Shown: one piece after another, positions 26,601-41,600 of the stretch
Layout of the letters: every line of letters begins with the position of its first letter
Numbering within the stretch: position 1 is the first letter of the stretch
Assembly (NCBI RefSeq): GCF_021869535.1
Contig: NW_026262581.1
Location: 75,359,955 to 75,423,954 of the forward strand
DNA from: Mytilus californianus
Lineage: Eukaryota; Mollusca; Bivalvia; Mytilida; Mytilidae
Direction: 5' to 3'
DNA length: 64,000 bases
Made by a program: the position numbers and the translations under genes
The notes under the pieces: model-generated
The model's input: only the letters and a program-made list of their open reading frames with translations
What the model was told of the DNA's origin: nothing
Databases searched by the model: none

Positions 26601-29600
26601 TACATACGTTGTTAATTAACATAGCTGTAAGTTGACTATGTGTTAAAGTAGCTCCAACAACTCCTTGTAATGAAGTAACTGTCCCTGGGTCTTTACTATC
26701 CCTGAAACAAATGTAACATTTACAGACAATATACCAACTTGAGAATGATAATTAGAGGCAAAATGTTAGAAAGTGTTTTTTGAATTCAATTTCCATTTAC
26801 TAAAGTATTAGAAAGTCTTTTATCTCCTTTCTAGCATGGATTATCTAACAATAGTAACGGTCGCGATGATCTCGTGGTAGCGCGGTTGTCTCGATTGTGG
26901 GAGGTCGTATGTTTGATCACCGACCTGGTAAGACCAAAGACTTGAACAGTGGTGTTTGCTGCTTCACCGCAAACCACGCCGTATTATGGAGAAAGACAAA
27001 AGACTGATCGACCTGGAGTTAGAATATTGTGTCTGGCTAGGCTGACATGTCTTCAAGTGGACATTTATTTTGTGAATTACCACGTTAAAATCCGGATCAG
27101 CGTGTCGGTCCAGTAGCAGGGTAAATATCCATATCCTGTTAACGTATTATCAAACTGAATTACCATTTTACTTGCCACTGGAAGTAAAACAGTCATTGAT
27201 CCATCCATTTAGCAATAGTAATATACAGTTGCATGGTAACCTTTGAAGAAGAAAGCTTACAATTAAACAATAATATTTATAGTCTTACATATTTTCTGAA
27301 AGAGCTCTGCTTAAAATCATAACATCTTTAGTTGTAAATTCGCTGATTCTGCCAGATGTAAACACAAGGTCTTGATTTCTTGCTACACTTTTCTTGTACC
27401 TGAAAATATATTTCTTTCGCATTTAGTGACTTGTTTTTTTTATATATGTATTTTATTAATGAAAAGTATACATTGGATTTTATCATGTAAGATAGAAAAA
27501 TCCTTGTTGTCTTAATATCACTACGAATTCATTTTTCATCAAATCATTAAATTTTTTATAAATTTAAAGTTGTAAACTCTTTATATTTGTTTTGATCAAT
27601 GTATCATTTGTTATTCTTCTACCATGTATCAACTGTTGATTATATTAAACGAACTTTTCGATATCCTGAAAGAACATTTTTTCAAGAGATTTCTGAATCT
27701 GTCAATAAATATATACCTGAATTAGATTGAAAACGACAGAAATATAACTAACCAGCCAGTGACTACGGGGATTCAATAGACTATTTTCATATTATATACT
27801 TTTGACACCGGAGTTTATAATTTTTTCGACAGGTTACCTACACTGCGGTAGGACATTCTGGTACTTGGGCAAGTGAGATCAACCAAAAGAAGTAAAATCA
27901 AACTTACAATTGGTGCATTTTGGGAAAAATTCAACTGTTTTAGGTTTTCTTTACACGACTAAATCATCGGCAAACAGTTAATTTTTCCCCAAATTGCAAC
28001 CATTGTAAGGTTGATTCTACTTTTTTTAGTTGCTTGTACTTGACCGAGTACCAGAATATCCTACCACAGAGTAGGTTACCTGTCGAAAAATTATATACTA
28101 ATTTGTCAAAAGTCGATAATATGAAAAAAGTCTATTCACGAACAGCGGTATACTACTGTTGCCTTTATTTACCAGGAAAAAATTAACTTAGTAGACTCAC
28201 TACTGGACGTTTATAACAGCTGTACATTATCAAAGAATTATTACCATTTGTACTGAATGTGATCAAATGTGTTGCTTAAGGCTACCCCTGGATACATTTT
28301 GAAGACTCCAGATGGTGAGCCAAAAAATCTGAAAAACAGTGTAAGAAGCGGATTAAACAGCTATTTATGTTGTTTTTATTTTTCATGATGAATTTTTAAA
28401 CATTAATTGCTTACAATAAAGTATGGTTATAATTTATAATTATATATCTATGAAATGATTGTGCTTGTCAATAAAAAAAATAACAGTTTTATGCATTGTT
28501 TTATATATTTCCCGTTACTCTGTAATTTTTTAACTGTTATCATATAGTTAGTCTTGTTACTGCGATTTAGAATATTTGATAAATATGGAAACTCCAGACC
28601 TGTATAGCATACCCTGTATGACACCTCCGTATCGCATACCCAGTATTACACCTCCGTATCGCATACCCTGTATCACACCTCCGTATCGCATACCCTGTAT
28701 CGCACCCCTTTTGGAACATATCGAGACTTTTTCCGGAACTCAGTGTTGTCCGCTTGAAATTTCAGCAGACGGCAATGTCGGAAATGTTAACCCTCTTGCT
28801 TCCGGAGGGACACGTGTGCCAATATATTTAATTTATGCAAGCACTCACCGCATCTCTTTCAAATGAAACCTAATATTAGATAGTGTAATCTTTTTCTTCA
28901 ATAGGTCTTCAATGTAACATCATTACATTACGTGACGTCATATATCGAATGACGCGTCAAAGTTGGACATATGACGTCCAGTTGCTGTATTTCCTGGCAT
29001 GATACGAAATGTAACCACATTTAATTAGCGACTACAAGAGGTTTAAGACGCAGTCTGCGAACACTGGAAATGGGAGAAAAACAGAATTTACTTCAACCAT
29101 GCCTGAAAATTTGTTCATATCGGACTTCGTTTTTCTGATTGTGTTTGTATAAACTAAGAACAAAATCATCCCAGAGTTAGAAAGACGTTCTTCTTTTTCC
29201 TCTAAAGCACATAACATGGACGAATTCTAGACACTTTGGCGCCGAGACAAATCGGCGCCAGGACAATTCGGCATCCTTGAAAGACACTTCGGCCCTCTGG
29301 ACGATATTGTTTACTCGGGTTGATACCGCATGTGATACGGATTTTACCATGTATTATTCTCTATTCATCATTTACATTCAAGTAAAGGCATACTTATTAC
29401 TTGACTCATCTAGCAAATTGTGTTATCTTTATTGAGTAAATGTGTATCTCAATTGGTAATACATATTAGTACTAGAAAACTCTGAAGCTTGCTGATACTT
29501 TCAATTCTACACTGCTTGAATACAAAAAATTGAAAATACTTTAGTAAACGATTTTGTAAAATTAAACAAAGTTATTCTGATTTTCTAAACATTTGTTGCA

Positions 29601-32600
29601 TCCTTATAAATACACTACTATTGTTTAAAATATTCAATATAAGTGATTTACCTTTCTATGGCTTTATTTCTAGAATTTCTCCAATAGTCGATCAAACTTT
29701 GAGTTTCAATCAAGGAATGCCATATTTCTTTTTTAATCCCTATCAAATAAATAAGGAAACACTTTTTGTAGAGTTAATGGTGATTTGATGTAAGAAAGTT
29801 GTTCCCTGTTTGGTAAAGAAATATACGTACGGTGGTACTAGTCGTCTATACTTTTCTATGTAGTGAAGTGTAGACTTGTTTGTCTTTTCGTCGTCTTCCA
29901 TATTTTTAAATGGCGTTGTCAGTTTCTCTACGACTTCGACTTCTGGATACCTTTTTGATATCATCCGCCTCTTTTCATAATCATTTATCCAACTTTGCTG
30001 TCTAAATACTGAATATCAAAGCTTAGCTAGAATCCGTATATAGCTGGCTTGTTTCAATGTTCAACGGAACATCTGTTTAAAATTCTTAATATCATTCTTT
30101 GAACACTAAAATTAATAAAATTAAGGATGGGATTTAATAATATTGTGATGAAGTATACGCAAACCTGGTGTCAAATAGATGTGGATTCCTAAATATTCAA
30201 AAGATCTATTCTTGGTTCAGGTCACGAAAAATCTTACTTTGTGAAGAACCACACCGATTAAAAATCAGATCGACGGAGATATAACAAAATTCCTGGAATT
30301 GTTTATATTGTATCAGATTAATATTTCAACAAACAACTACTTGAGCATCACACTTGATTAACTTGTTAAACTCATGTATAACAGAATTATTCATACACAA
30401 CCGATTGAACGACAAAAAAAAAACATCTTGGCAAATTCTTTAATTCCTTTTTTAGGTATAGGTTTGGTATACTGTCACCATATAACCAACGTTTAAGTTA
30501 GGGCTTACGTCTAGTATTTCCTAGTAAACTTGAAATGATGAATTCTACCGCAACTACAAAGTCTGCTTTTGATTTTTATCTTTTTCTTGGTATTAACACA
30601 GAATAGCGACTACAAATTAGAATTTATGACAAACATGATGATTTCAGCTATCCCATTTTCAGTATCAACTTTGATCCCACCGTATGGCGTTCACATATAT
30701 CAACTAATACGTTATACGCGTTTATGTACACATTAAACAGACTTAATTAACAGGGATGTGCTTCTGATTAAAATGCCGTTCTAAAAAAGGTTACGTGGAA
30801 GGATAACTGAAATCAAGAACTCACAAGGTTTATGGTCACTTTTACTAATTGATTGTCCGATTCGATGTGTCTGTGACATAACTCACAATAGACGTTTTTT
30901 CGCGTTCTTAGATTTCTTGATACCAGAATAGTTATGTAAGTTTAGCAATTGCCATCTATTCCCTGTTTTGAAATTTTGACAGCGTAGGAATTCATATAGT
31001 GGGTAATGCATACAAAGCAGGAAACCTTTATCATATCGACGCATTAATTCTCGGTTCGTTTACCTCAAGTTTTGTCTTTTATCTTTATTTGTATATTTTA
31101 AATGGTTTAACGTGATTTCAACACCTGTAAACTACTGTTACCGATAAGCTCATTTTATTCGATGTTTATAAACCTTGACAATTGTTGACGATTCTTGATA
31201 ACATTTTAAATGACTGCAATAATGAGAAGAATATCTTCAATATAGAAAAAAAATGTCTAAAAAAAGAGATAAAAGATCCAAAGGGGCAAAGGGACAATCA
31301 CAATTCCAACAGACAAATGCATAGTCAAAAAGAAACATGACAAAATCAATAATTAATACTATACACAAATTAACGATTGAACAACATGAACCACGTCAAA
31401 AACCTAGATGCACTCATGTGCTTCTAAAAGATAAGCAGTTCCTGTTCAAATATTTGCACCTTCATATTAATACTTGGAATTAAAAAATGAAACAGTGATA
31501 AGTCGCAATTGGTAAAGTCACAATCGAGAAAAAAGGCCGGGATAGATGTTACTACAAGTAGTACATATCCGTGGTCATCTGTGACACAGGTTTTACATAA
31601 CGGTCAACTAAATGATGATTGCGTTCGTAAAATCTCGGATGGATGACTTCAACTTACCATTTGGAACCCTTGGTGAAATAGTTTCCTTGTTACCATGATT
31701 TGCAAAACAAACTTTTCTTAGACAGACATCATTACAATGTGTTATTTTTTTTTATTGACAACATATCGAGTATATGTTTGTAACACTTAAGCGATGGGCT
31801 TATTCAAGAAACGGTTTCCTCTGCATCCACCTGAGCCCCTTTTGTTGCTGACTTTCCTTTTATTCGTATGAGGCTGACCGCATTCGCATTTTGATTTCTC
31901 AACAAAAAAAACTATGTCCTTCCACTGAATACTTTTGATGACTATATTGATCAATCCAATTTATCTTTAAAATACACAGTACCGATCCATTTAGATCTGC
32001 TTCACACATTGATTAACATTTAGAATTTTAACGTCATACAAAAGCGATAATCTTCCCTATTAAAACATCGATTTTCCCATGTTCATGTCATATCATTCAA
32101 GCATATGGAGTAGGATCTTCCATTTGAAACTAGAGCTCCTTTTCAAGCAGAATTGTCTTTATAAGGTAATTGCTGCTTTCAAGGACTTTATTGAAAAAAG
32201 GTATTCTTAATTGTAGTGAAAATGTCAACTCTTCGAAGGTTTAATGTACGCTATTGTGACAAGATACACTGTAAAAACCTAAATGTAACGTATGACAATT
32301 AATTTGTTACGTTTCAGTCCATCCATCTTCCATTTTAGGTCTTATTATCTTAATTTTCAAGACGGTTCAAGTAGTTTGTAGGAACTGAGTACCGTTTTGA
32401 AGCACATCAGGTCACTCCCAGTCTTCGATATGTTACTTATAGTTTTATATTTAGTATCTGTATGAATAAAATGATATGTGAGGAATAGGTAAATGACACA
32501 GCAATTAAACGACAAATATAACTGATAACATCTAAAGGGCAACATAAAGTAATCACAAATAGATAGGTGTATATACATCATCTTTAAATGATCTCGAGTT

Positions 32601-35600
32601 TAAACAAAACTGTAAATGATCTCGAGTTTAAACAAAACTGTAAACAAAGTTAAAAGAAACAATGAAATATCCGCCATTTACCCTTCCGGAGCACCTGAGA
32701 TCACCCCCAGTTTTTGGTGGGGTTCGTGTTGCTTAGTCTTTAGTTTTCTATGTTGTGTCATCTGTACTATTATTTGTCTGTTTGTCTTTTTATTTTTGGC
32801 AATGGCGTTGTCAGTTTGTTTTCGATCTATGAGTTTGACTGTCCCTCTGGTATCTTTCGTCCCTCTTTTACATTAGTATCTTCTCTCTCTTTTTACTGCC
32901 GAGGTTTTTAATTTGGGACAGGCATACGAAACTGTGACGAGGCTGAATTAAATTTTTTGAGATCTTAACCCTTCCGTTTTTAAATCGTGATCAAGAGATT
33001 TACAAAAAGAACAGAAACGAGCATACCACGAAAATCCGTTCAAGAAAAGCACATAACTATGCAATAACGATATAACGAGGTAATCATTACACAATTCTCA
33101 TAGATTTCTATAAATTTATACTCCATGGGAGAGTGTCTTACCTTCTTTGATAATGTTTGTATTATTTCTACCAGACAAAAAATCAGATAAAGTTCCAACT
33201 TTAGGTAGATTTTCCTCTGTAAACTTATATACTTCTGAATCAACAAATACAGATGGTGAAAGCTGTAATTAAAATATAGGCATCAATATCATCGACCGGT
33301 AATCGTTGGTAATATACATGTTTATGCATAAATACAAAAAAAAAACAATAAATACAATGTGAATCTTCTTCAGACTTTTCTCATCTTTCGTTTACCACTT
33401 TCATCCAATAAGGTACTAGATTCAAACTATAAAATACTGATACTAAAATCAATTTACTATAAGTGTGTCACAAATGTTTTTGGTTATTTTAAACCAATCT
33501 TCGTATGTGTTGAATATTTAAACTTTCTTCAAAATTAAGTGATATTATAGCATTTAAAAAAAGGATAAGAAAGAACGTGAACTGTTTTTGCTTACAACAT
33601 CTCGTCTTTTGCAAAAATAATATATTTTCAAATATCAGATTTACAAACTTATTAATTAATCAGGTAATCTATTATTTGATTATGGGGAAAAATCTTTTGC
33701 TCGAATGTAATGAATTCAAAAAGAATTATTAAAACCGGATACTGTCGCAAATCATTATGCTTAAGGCACTCTGATAACATAATGAAAACAACAAACACTT
33801 CGAATATTTAAAGGGGATAAAATAAAAAAAAACATAGATAGATGAAAGAAAAACCGACAACACTATGACCAATTGAAAAGATAAACAATACTTCACTATC
33901 CCCATCTTGGATTGCCTTAGCCGAAGTAGGCACAACGTTTCGAATTTTTCGGTTTTAATGTTCCTCAACTCTACCCTTCCATCTGTTTTGAATCAAGCGC
34001 CACTGATTAGTCTAATGGAGACAAAATGCTCGTCTGGCAAACCAAATAACAAGCGTGGGAATTTTGCTAAGTTTTCACAAAACACTACCCAGAAAATTTT
34101 ATGATTGAGCATCATGAACCACACGTAAGACCAAGGTCGTGTGAGCTTATATCAAGTGCTCCGAAATTGTACACAATTCCTGTCCCACTCATAGCATGTT
34201 GCTAGGCGTGTTGTTCTTAGCAAGTAAAGGTTCGGGGATAAGTCGCATCCCGGTATGTGGTCACAATAGAAAAAAAAGAGAATAGGATCGTGGCTACGAC
34301 AAGTGGTACAATTTCGTCTCTATAATAATCTGTGCATAACTGGGAACCACATCATTATGATTTCCATAATAAAACTTTCGATTGGTATACTTAAACTTTA
34401 ACATTAGGAACACTTGGTTAAAAGCTTCCTTGTAAGTAGCAACCTTCTATCAAGTAAAACATGATAGAATATCCACGAATATCAATTGAAAGTTAAATAC
34501 TTGATCACTGTGCAGACGCTGTGGTATGTTATTTAACAGAACTTGAAAGTTTTTAACGGGAAAATGAAATCCCCTCATTTGCAATAAAGTTTTTGTTGTC
34601 GACTCTTATTGTCAATTTCTAAATATAAGTCAAGATATGAAACAGATTTAACTATGCATGTGATATCCTTTAAATCAAGTTCCGTGGAATAGATGCAATC
34701 AACCTAGTCACCAAATATTGAACTATTCAGTGAGAACAAAAAAAATCTTATATAGCAGAACTTGAAGTTAAAGGATAATGCTAGCTTCTTTAAAGTCTTC
34801 TTTGGAAACTCTTATTTGAAATTAGCCTGGTACGAATAAAGATTGCAATACGAGTTGGTTCACATATGTATTCGGACTATCTTTTGAAAAGTCCATCAAA
34901 CTTAACAAATATGTTATCTATCTAAATAACTACGCACTTTTGTGAAAGTTTTTGATCTAAATAATTCTTTTGTTTTTACTTTTAGAACACAATTTATAAA
35001 AAAAAAATATGGAAGTTAGAACTTCATGTATCTCGCAAAAAGTACGATGTAGAGGGAAATATAACATATATTAGTATATCTACGAAAAATGACGACTTTG
35101 TAACTATGAAAAAGAGAATATTTAAACAGCAAAGAAACAAGAGTATTCTAAAGGTCAACATACAGTCTTCTTCAATAAATAGACAGGTTTCTATACAATA
35201 TGACAAGCTGTAAACCCCGAGAGTCTATTCTAATTACTGTTACCTTAACTGTTGTAGCAGCTGGTGCTACAATGTGACCATCTATAGAACATACTTGAAA
35301 GCTGTGACTGATATCTACTCTATGGTATGGTGCGTTTTTTATGTGGTTACCCTTAAATAACAAATGATCATGTAGCCGTCTTTGTATATATAGAAATGAC
35401 AATTGAATACAAGAGCGTGTTGGTACTTGGCCTTATAAACGAGACTATGGCATTACGTGCCACCTTTGTGTGTCATAAAAACGACAATATATAGTCGTCA
35501 ATGAATGATGTGTATGTTGTGTACAAGTTGTTATTTTGTAAAAGAAATAATGATTTGTATACACTTTTTGTATAAACCATCCGCATGTTCACACCCACCA

Positions 35601-38600
35601 TCTTTCACCAGTGATACGACTTTGTAGGCATTAATTGGCTTTGTATGTTACTCACAAATTTATATGATTCAGCCTAACACTAAGCACTGTCATAAAACTA
35701 AAATTAAGGAAATCTAATTTCGTAAGTTTCTATTCATATCAGATTATAAGCCCTAAAATATGTATACATTATAATCATAAATTACATAAACAAAAACATG
35801 TACATAACATAAATTAAGTGTTTTATAAACCTCAATTAAGCAGAAAGCTTTTCAGTAAGAATTCTAAAATAAAACTAACTCACTTTAAAATTTAAAACAC
35901 AGATTTAACTGAATGTTTTATTAGTAAGACTGTATTATCATTACCGGTGGGATTGCATTCATTTTTGGAACTACACTATCTGAATGAAACATAACCATGA
36001 CCATAACAAACTGTGTACCATCTAGATGTTGATACATAATAGTTGAATCTTGGAGTGGCATGTCTATATTACTCATAAACGTACTCCTTCCTGGTTTTAT
36101 CTGCAACAAAATACTACGAAATGTGGTTTACTGTCGTTACTATAATCCTGTACATCAATGATTTTTATTATCTCTTGATAAAAAAGTCTAAAGGTATACT
36201 TTGTAATTGCATAAACCCCTAAATTCTTCAACTAGACAAAATAAAGCCTATTTCGCTTCGGCTCCTTTTTGCGGGTTTTTTTCTGTAATTTCTTTGACTT
36301 TGTTTGGCTTTCTGAATTTGAATCAACAATCGTACCTGAAATTGAAGCATCGTAAGAAGTTATCTTTGACTTTTATCATGATATAACCATAGTTTTAGAT
36401 ACATAAAATGTATATCTATATAAAAATAAGGACATGTGGTATGATTGAAAATGAGACGACTATCTACCAAAGTTCAGATGAAGTGGATGTAAACAATTAT
36501 AGGCAACCGTACGGTCTTCAACAATGAGAAAACCCATACCATATAGTCGGCTATAAAATGCTCCGACATGACAAATATGACACAATTCAATTGAGAAAAC
36601 TGATAACGGCCTAATGTATAACAAAACAATTTGCAAAGAACAAATATGACAGACATGAACCAACGATAGTAACTGAACTACGGGCTCCTGACTTGAGACA
36701 AGCACATAAAGAATGTGGTGGGTTTAAACATGTTTGAAGTCACCAACCCTCCCCTAACCTGGAACAGTGGTGTAACAGTACAACATAAGAACAAACTATA
36801 AAAATCAGTTGAAAAGGGCTTAAGTCATCAGATCGATACAAAGCAGAAAAACCAATAACAAAAACACAGACCGGATGTGGCAGGGTATTTATACATTCCT
36901 CACAATAAAAAAGACACAGAATATAGATCTGAGAGTACGAAACCATTAACAACTAATGAAAACAATAATGTATTCTAAGACTAAATAATCAATCCGCACA
37001 CATTCAATATCCAATGGATTTGGTTTAAAGATGTCACTAACAGTCAGAGATAAACATGACCTTGTGTAATGCCAAATTATTGGTATCGACAGATAACAGA
37101 ACCGTGAATGTGCATATGTATATGTGTATAACAATAATATTTAATATGGTTTAAATTTACTGATAACAAAATCTTTATTTATACCAATAAAAACAATATT
37201 CAAAGATCTAATTACAGTATTTTCGGTAAGCAACATCACCGTAAAAATTAGGATGTGCTTTTCCGTTTGAAATAAGTTTTCTTTTTACCTTTTTCAAAAC
37301 GGTATAACTCGCTTACCCAATTGAAGATAAATAAGTACTAAAAGAGGGACGAAAGATACCAGAGGGACAGTCAAACTCACAGATCGAAAACAAACTGACA
37401 ACGACATGGCCAAAAATAAAAAGACAAACAGACAAATAATAGTACAGATGACACAACATAGAAAACTAAAGACTAAGCAACACGAGCCCCACCAAAAACA
37501 TACTAACATATTCTTACAAATTATCTTTAAATCAAAGTACAATTTATACACTACCTTAGCAGAGAAAGATCCGATTTTTCCTTCAGTTGTAATCTTCTTG
37601 ATTTGTTCTTGACTTAAATTTGGTTCCAGTGTTTGAATTGATGGGAAGATATCATCCTCTCCTTTATCATGTATAGTGTTAGCTGGATCTTTCAGTTTCG
37701 GATGAAGTAAAACGTGTGCTGTGAAAAATAAACAGAAACTATTGATTGATAATGCATTGGGTTAAAATCATGATTTTAAAACCCACTGGAATTCGAATAT
37801 TACAAATAGATATAAGAAGATGTGGTATGAGTGCCAACTCTCCATCCAAGTCACAATTTGTAAGGGTAAAACTTCATAGGTCAAAGTACGGCCTTCAACA
37901 CGGAGCCTTGGCTCACACCGAACAACAAGCTATAAAGGGCCCCAAAAATTACTAGTGTAAAACCGTTTAAACAGGAAACCATCGGTCTAATCGATATAAG
38001 AGAAACGAGAAACACTTATGAACCACATCAACAAACGACAACCACTGAACATCAGGTTCCTGATTTAGGACAGATACAAACAAATGCAACGGGTTTAAAC
38101 GTTTTAATGGGCGCCAACCTTCACCCTAACCTGAAACAATAGTGTAACATCACAACAAAGAAAGACACACTATATATATATAAAATATCAATTAAAATGG
38201 CTTAACTCAATCAAAAGACATTAACAAAAACAAGTGAACATACACTGAACGAATAAAGCCTATATAACAAATTTTAAAATATATCTAGAATTTTACATAT
38301 TTCTAAAGAATCACAATGCTTTTCAGTGCAACATAGTGCTGTTGAATAAAATATTGCTAATTGTTGCATGTTTTGGGAAATTTTGCATCGAATAACGTCA
38401 TTAAATAAAATGAAATAATTTGTATTAAAAGAAAATATATAAAATAATTCCTTTAGAAAATTGGTTTGGTTAATAACGTCCTTCTTGCGTATATTTTTGG
38501 GATATGTACTTCTTGTTTTTCCAAATCTAACTAAATAGTCAGAAGTTAGCGAAAATGTTAAAAACTCAAGTGTACACAAATGAATCTATCATATTGTGAA

Positions 38601-41600
38601 TATTGAAGAACTTTTAACAGTGGCCATGGTGTGAAATTAATTTATGAGAAACTGGCATTATCTCATTAACTTATCAAACTTTTAAACTACTAGTATTTCA
38701 TATTAGAATCTCTACAACAGTATGTATTGTTTTTATGTATCTATTCTTATTTTGGTATCTATATTTATCCATCTTTTTTTCATCTCTATTCTTATGTAAA
38801 AATTTCATTATCTTGTTGACTCTTCAAAAAATGTGTATATATAGATCTATAATTATGTCGAATTTTGTAAAGATGGTTGAATTGATAATACAAAAAGATA
38901 TATATATAACCGTGTCTTTTCTCCAATAAAAATGCATAGCTGTGAACACCAAGCTCAAAATCTTCTATCTCTGTAAACATTGTTGCCATGGAAACATCAA
39001 CGGCAGCAGTTCCAGTTACTGAATTATTTGATAATTTATCAATCACAGGTACACTTATTGTCATTTTCAGCCCTTCAAAAGAAATTATATTTGCTTACAA
39101 AAGTACGAACATAGACATATCTTATGTAGATCAATCATAATATTTAATATAAATTAACATTTGATTCGATTGCAGCATGCGGCATGTATTTCTGGAGTAA
39201 ACCTCGTCAGGTAAGTTATAAATCAAAAGTGAAAGGGGCCAAATGCACAATTCACGAAAGAGCATTAAAGACAAATACGCCTAAACAGAAGAGACAATGT
39301 CGTCTAAGGTCAGTTTTGTCTAAGTGATTTGTAAACTTAAGTTTATTAATGAACCCCATATGCCTCAATGTTTCATGATTTAAATAGTTTTTCTATCGTG
39401 CATGTTTATTCAATCAAAAGCAAATACATTTACTTGGGTTATCTATCTGTAAATAAATAACTATGGTATACCGTTCATTTGGTGTGTTTGAGCTTTTGAT
39501 TTTGCCATTTGATATAGGACTTTCCGTTTTGAATTTTCCGTGGAGTTCGGTACTTTTGTTATTTTACTTTATACAATATATTTTTTACGTTTGTACCTAG
39601 TTTGTCCTCAATAACAGGAGCTATGACTGTATATTCTTTGTCAGTGTTTACAGTGAACGGTATACTTGATGTAAACTCTTTTGCTACACCTGTCGGAAAT
39701 CCTTTCAAATCAGGAAAGAAGTAAACAATTCCATTTTGATTACTGACTCCTGTTGGTCTAATTGTTATATTCAAGCCCTGCAAACATATAAAGCATTGTT
39801 TAAAAAACTAGTGTATTTTTATTGAAGATTAATCTACTACATTTGAAAGACCATAGTTAGATAACTATTTTTACCAATACCTGGCAGTGATACATTTACA
39901 GTATACCGTTTTCATCTGAAACGTTACCATGAATCAATTTCAGCATTTGTATTTTCATATTTTTTGCTTTTGTAATTAACCATTGACAAGGAGTTAATGA
40001 ACATGGAACTTAGGCTTTCTATTAGCAAAAATAAAGGACATTAACGAAAATAAAGGATCAGGTATAAAATTAAAACAACACTTTATGAATTTCATGCGTC
40101 CGAAGTGTTTATCTGGATTTACTTTCATCAGGAACGATCAAAGCCGAATATTTTAAAGCCAAGGATGTATAAGAACCGAAACAGTTGAAGAGCTATATGA
40201 CCAAAAAGGACCTAAGAATAATAACAACACTTTTGGTATAAGGTATATGACTTAAAACATTATATATGTCGAATTTCAAACTGCACTTTGCTCATCAACT
40301 GACTGAATTTGTCAATAACATTACAAAATAACTTACTACAGGCCAATTTGGTACATGCTGTTCTGCAATGTTAGTGAGAATCTGTTTCACTTGTTTGCTG
40401 CTGGAGTCAAGTGAAAACACAGCATGTGACACGTTCCTACCAATCGCTTTCTGGTGATTTTCTATTACTGTAAACAACTTAGTTGTGTTTACAGTCGGTG
40501 TTTTACCATCGGTTATAAACATAATCATGTCTGATACATAAGTGGGATTATTCTGAAATGGACAAAAACGTGAAAACTTATATGGCGTCAGGTAGATTAA
40601 TACTAAAATAGAACATTGAGTTCAGGGTAGTTAGCATTGGCTCTAAAGATACATGAAATGGCATTTCAGTTAAGAATTTTTTAATAAACAAGAGGCTAAG
40701 TTGTTGGATTTTCGTGGAGTCAACTATCAGCCAATCAGCTAAGATTCTAATAACCTACGGTCAATTTTGCCTACTTGAGGACAAAATTTTGGCTTATATA
40801 TTTTGGTAAAATTGTTTTTGAAAAACACTTATCATGCACTTCGAATGGGAGAGATTAGGTCACAACAAACAAAAGAAATCTTCTAAGTAAAAGTCAAATG
40901 ACTTGAATGCATTTAAGAATTATTTACGGACATTTATAAATTTGATAAAAAGCAATAAATCTCAAAAAACAAAATCTTCATTACTTATTAACTACCTGTT
41001 TGTCCGCATTTTCTGTTTCTAATATTTTGTATGCAGCTTCCAATCCAACACTGTAGTCTGATCTTCCTGAATAAAAGTTGCATATTGAATGTATAAAGCT
41101 GAGTTGTTAGATAAACATTATAACGGTATTATTAGAAAAGAGGGATGGAAAGGCAATTATACGACATCTTCTCATTTTTTACAACGACCACAAAGAAGCA
41201 GACACATTTACATTAAGAGAAATAGTATAGCTCCCTTTATCGCTATTTTACGAAATTTTCCTTTGATCTTACTGACTGATAATTTCCTTTCTCAGCACAG
41301 TAGAGTGATATGAAAAATTATCGCTAGAAACTAAGGGAGCACGTGCCCGTTATCAATGAAATTAACAACGTCGTCATAGGTAAAATAGCGATAAACAGAT
41401 TTTCATTGGTCATCTCAACTCGATTGCTTTTCTCACTTTCGCCGTACCGGCTCAAGCGAGAAAATCAATCTAGTTGAGATGATCAACGATACTCTATAAA
41501 TATTGACGTGTTTAAACATAAATGTTAAAATTTAAAAATTATAATAAGTATTTTAAACTCTTTATAAAGGGTAACGTGTGATCAAGGCGGTCTTGATATC

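Larger units (their letters stand above)
30009..33141. other. Intron 12
   Basis: 31258-31690 is a family-A fragment on the minus strand. 32588-32643 is a 28-bp direct duplication. 32690-32872 is a family-A 3' end on the plus strand. No exon seen. Confidence 0.5.

Noticed and set aside
26857-26928. tRNA gene
   Set aside because: Box A and B are present but the stems are imperfect and no proper anticodon arm can be drawn. Better explained as a SINE head.
35352-35402. Longer exon 11 including FLYIQRRLHDHLLFK
   Set aside because: The frame is open, but the only AG upstream gives the wrong phase. The acceptor at 35352-35353 gives a phase-consistent exon.
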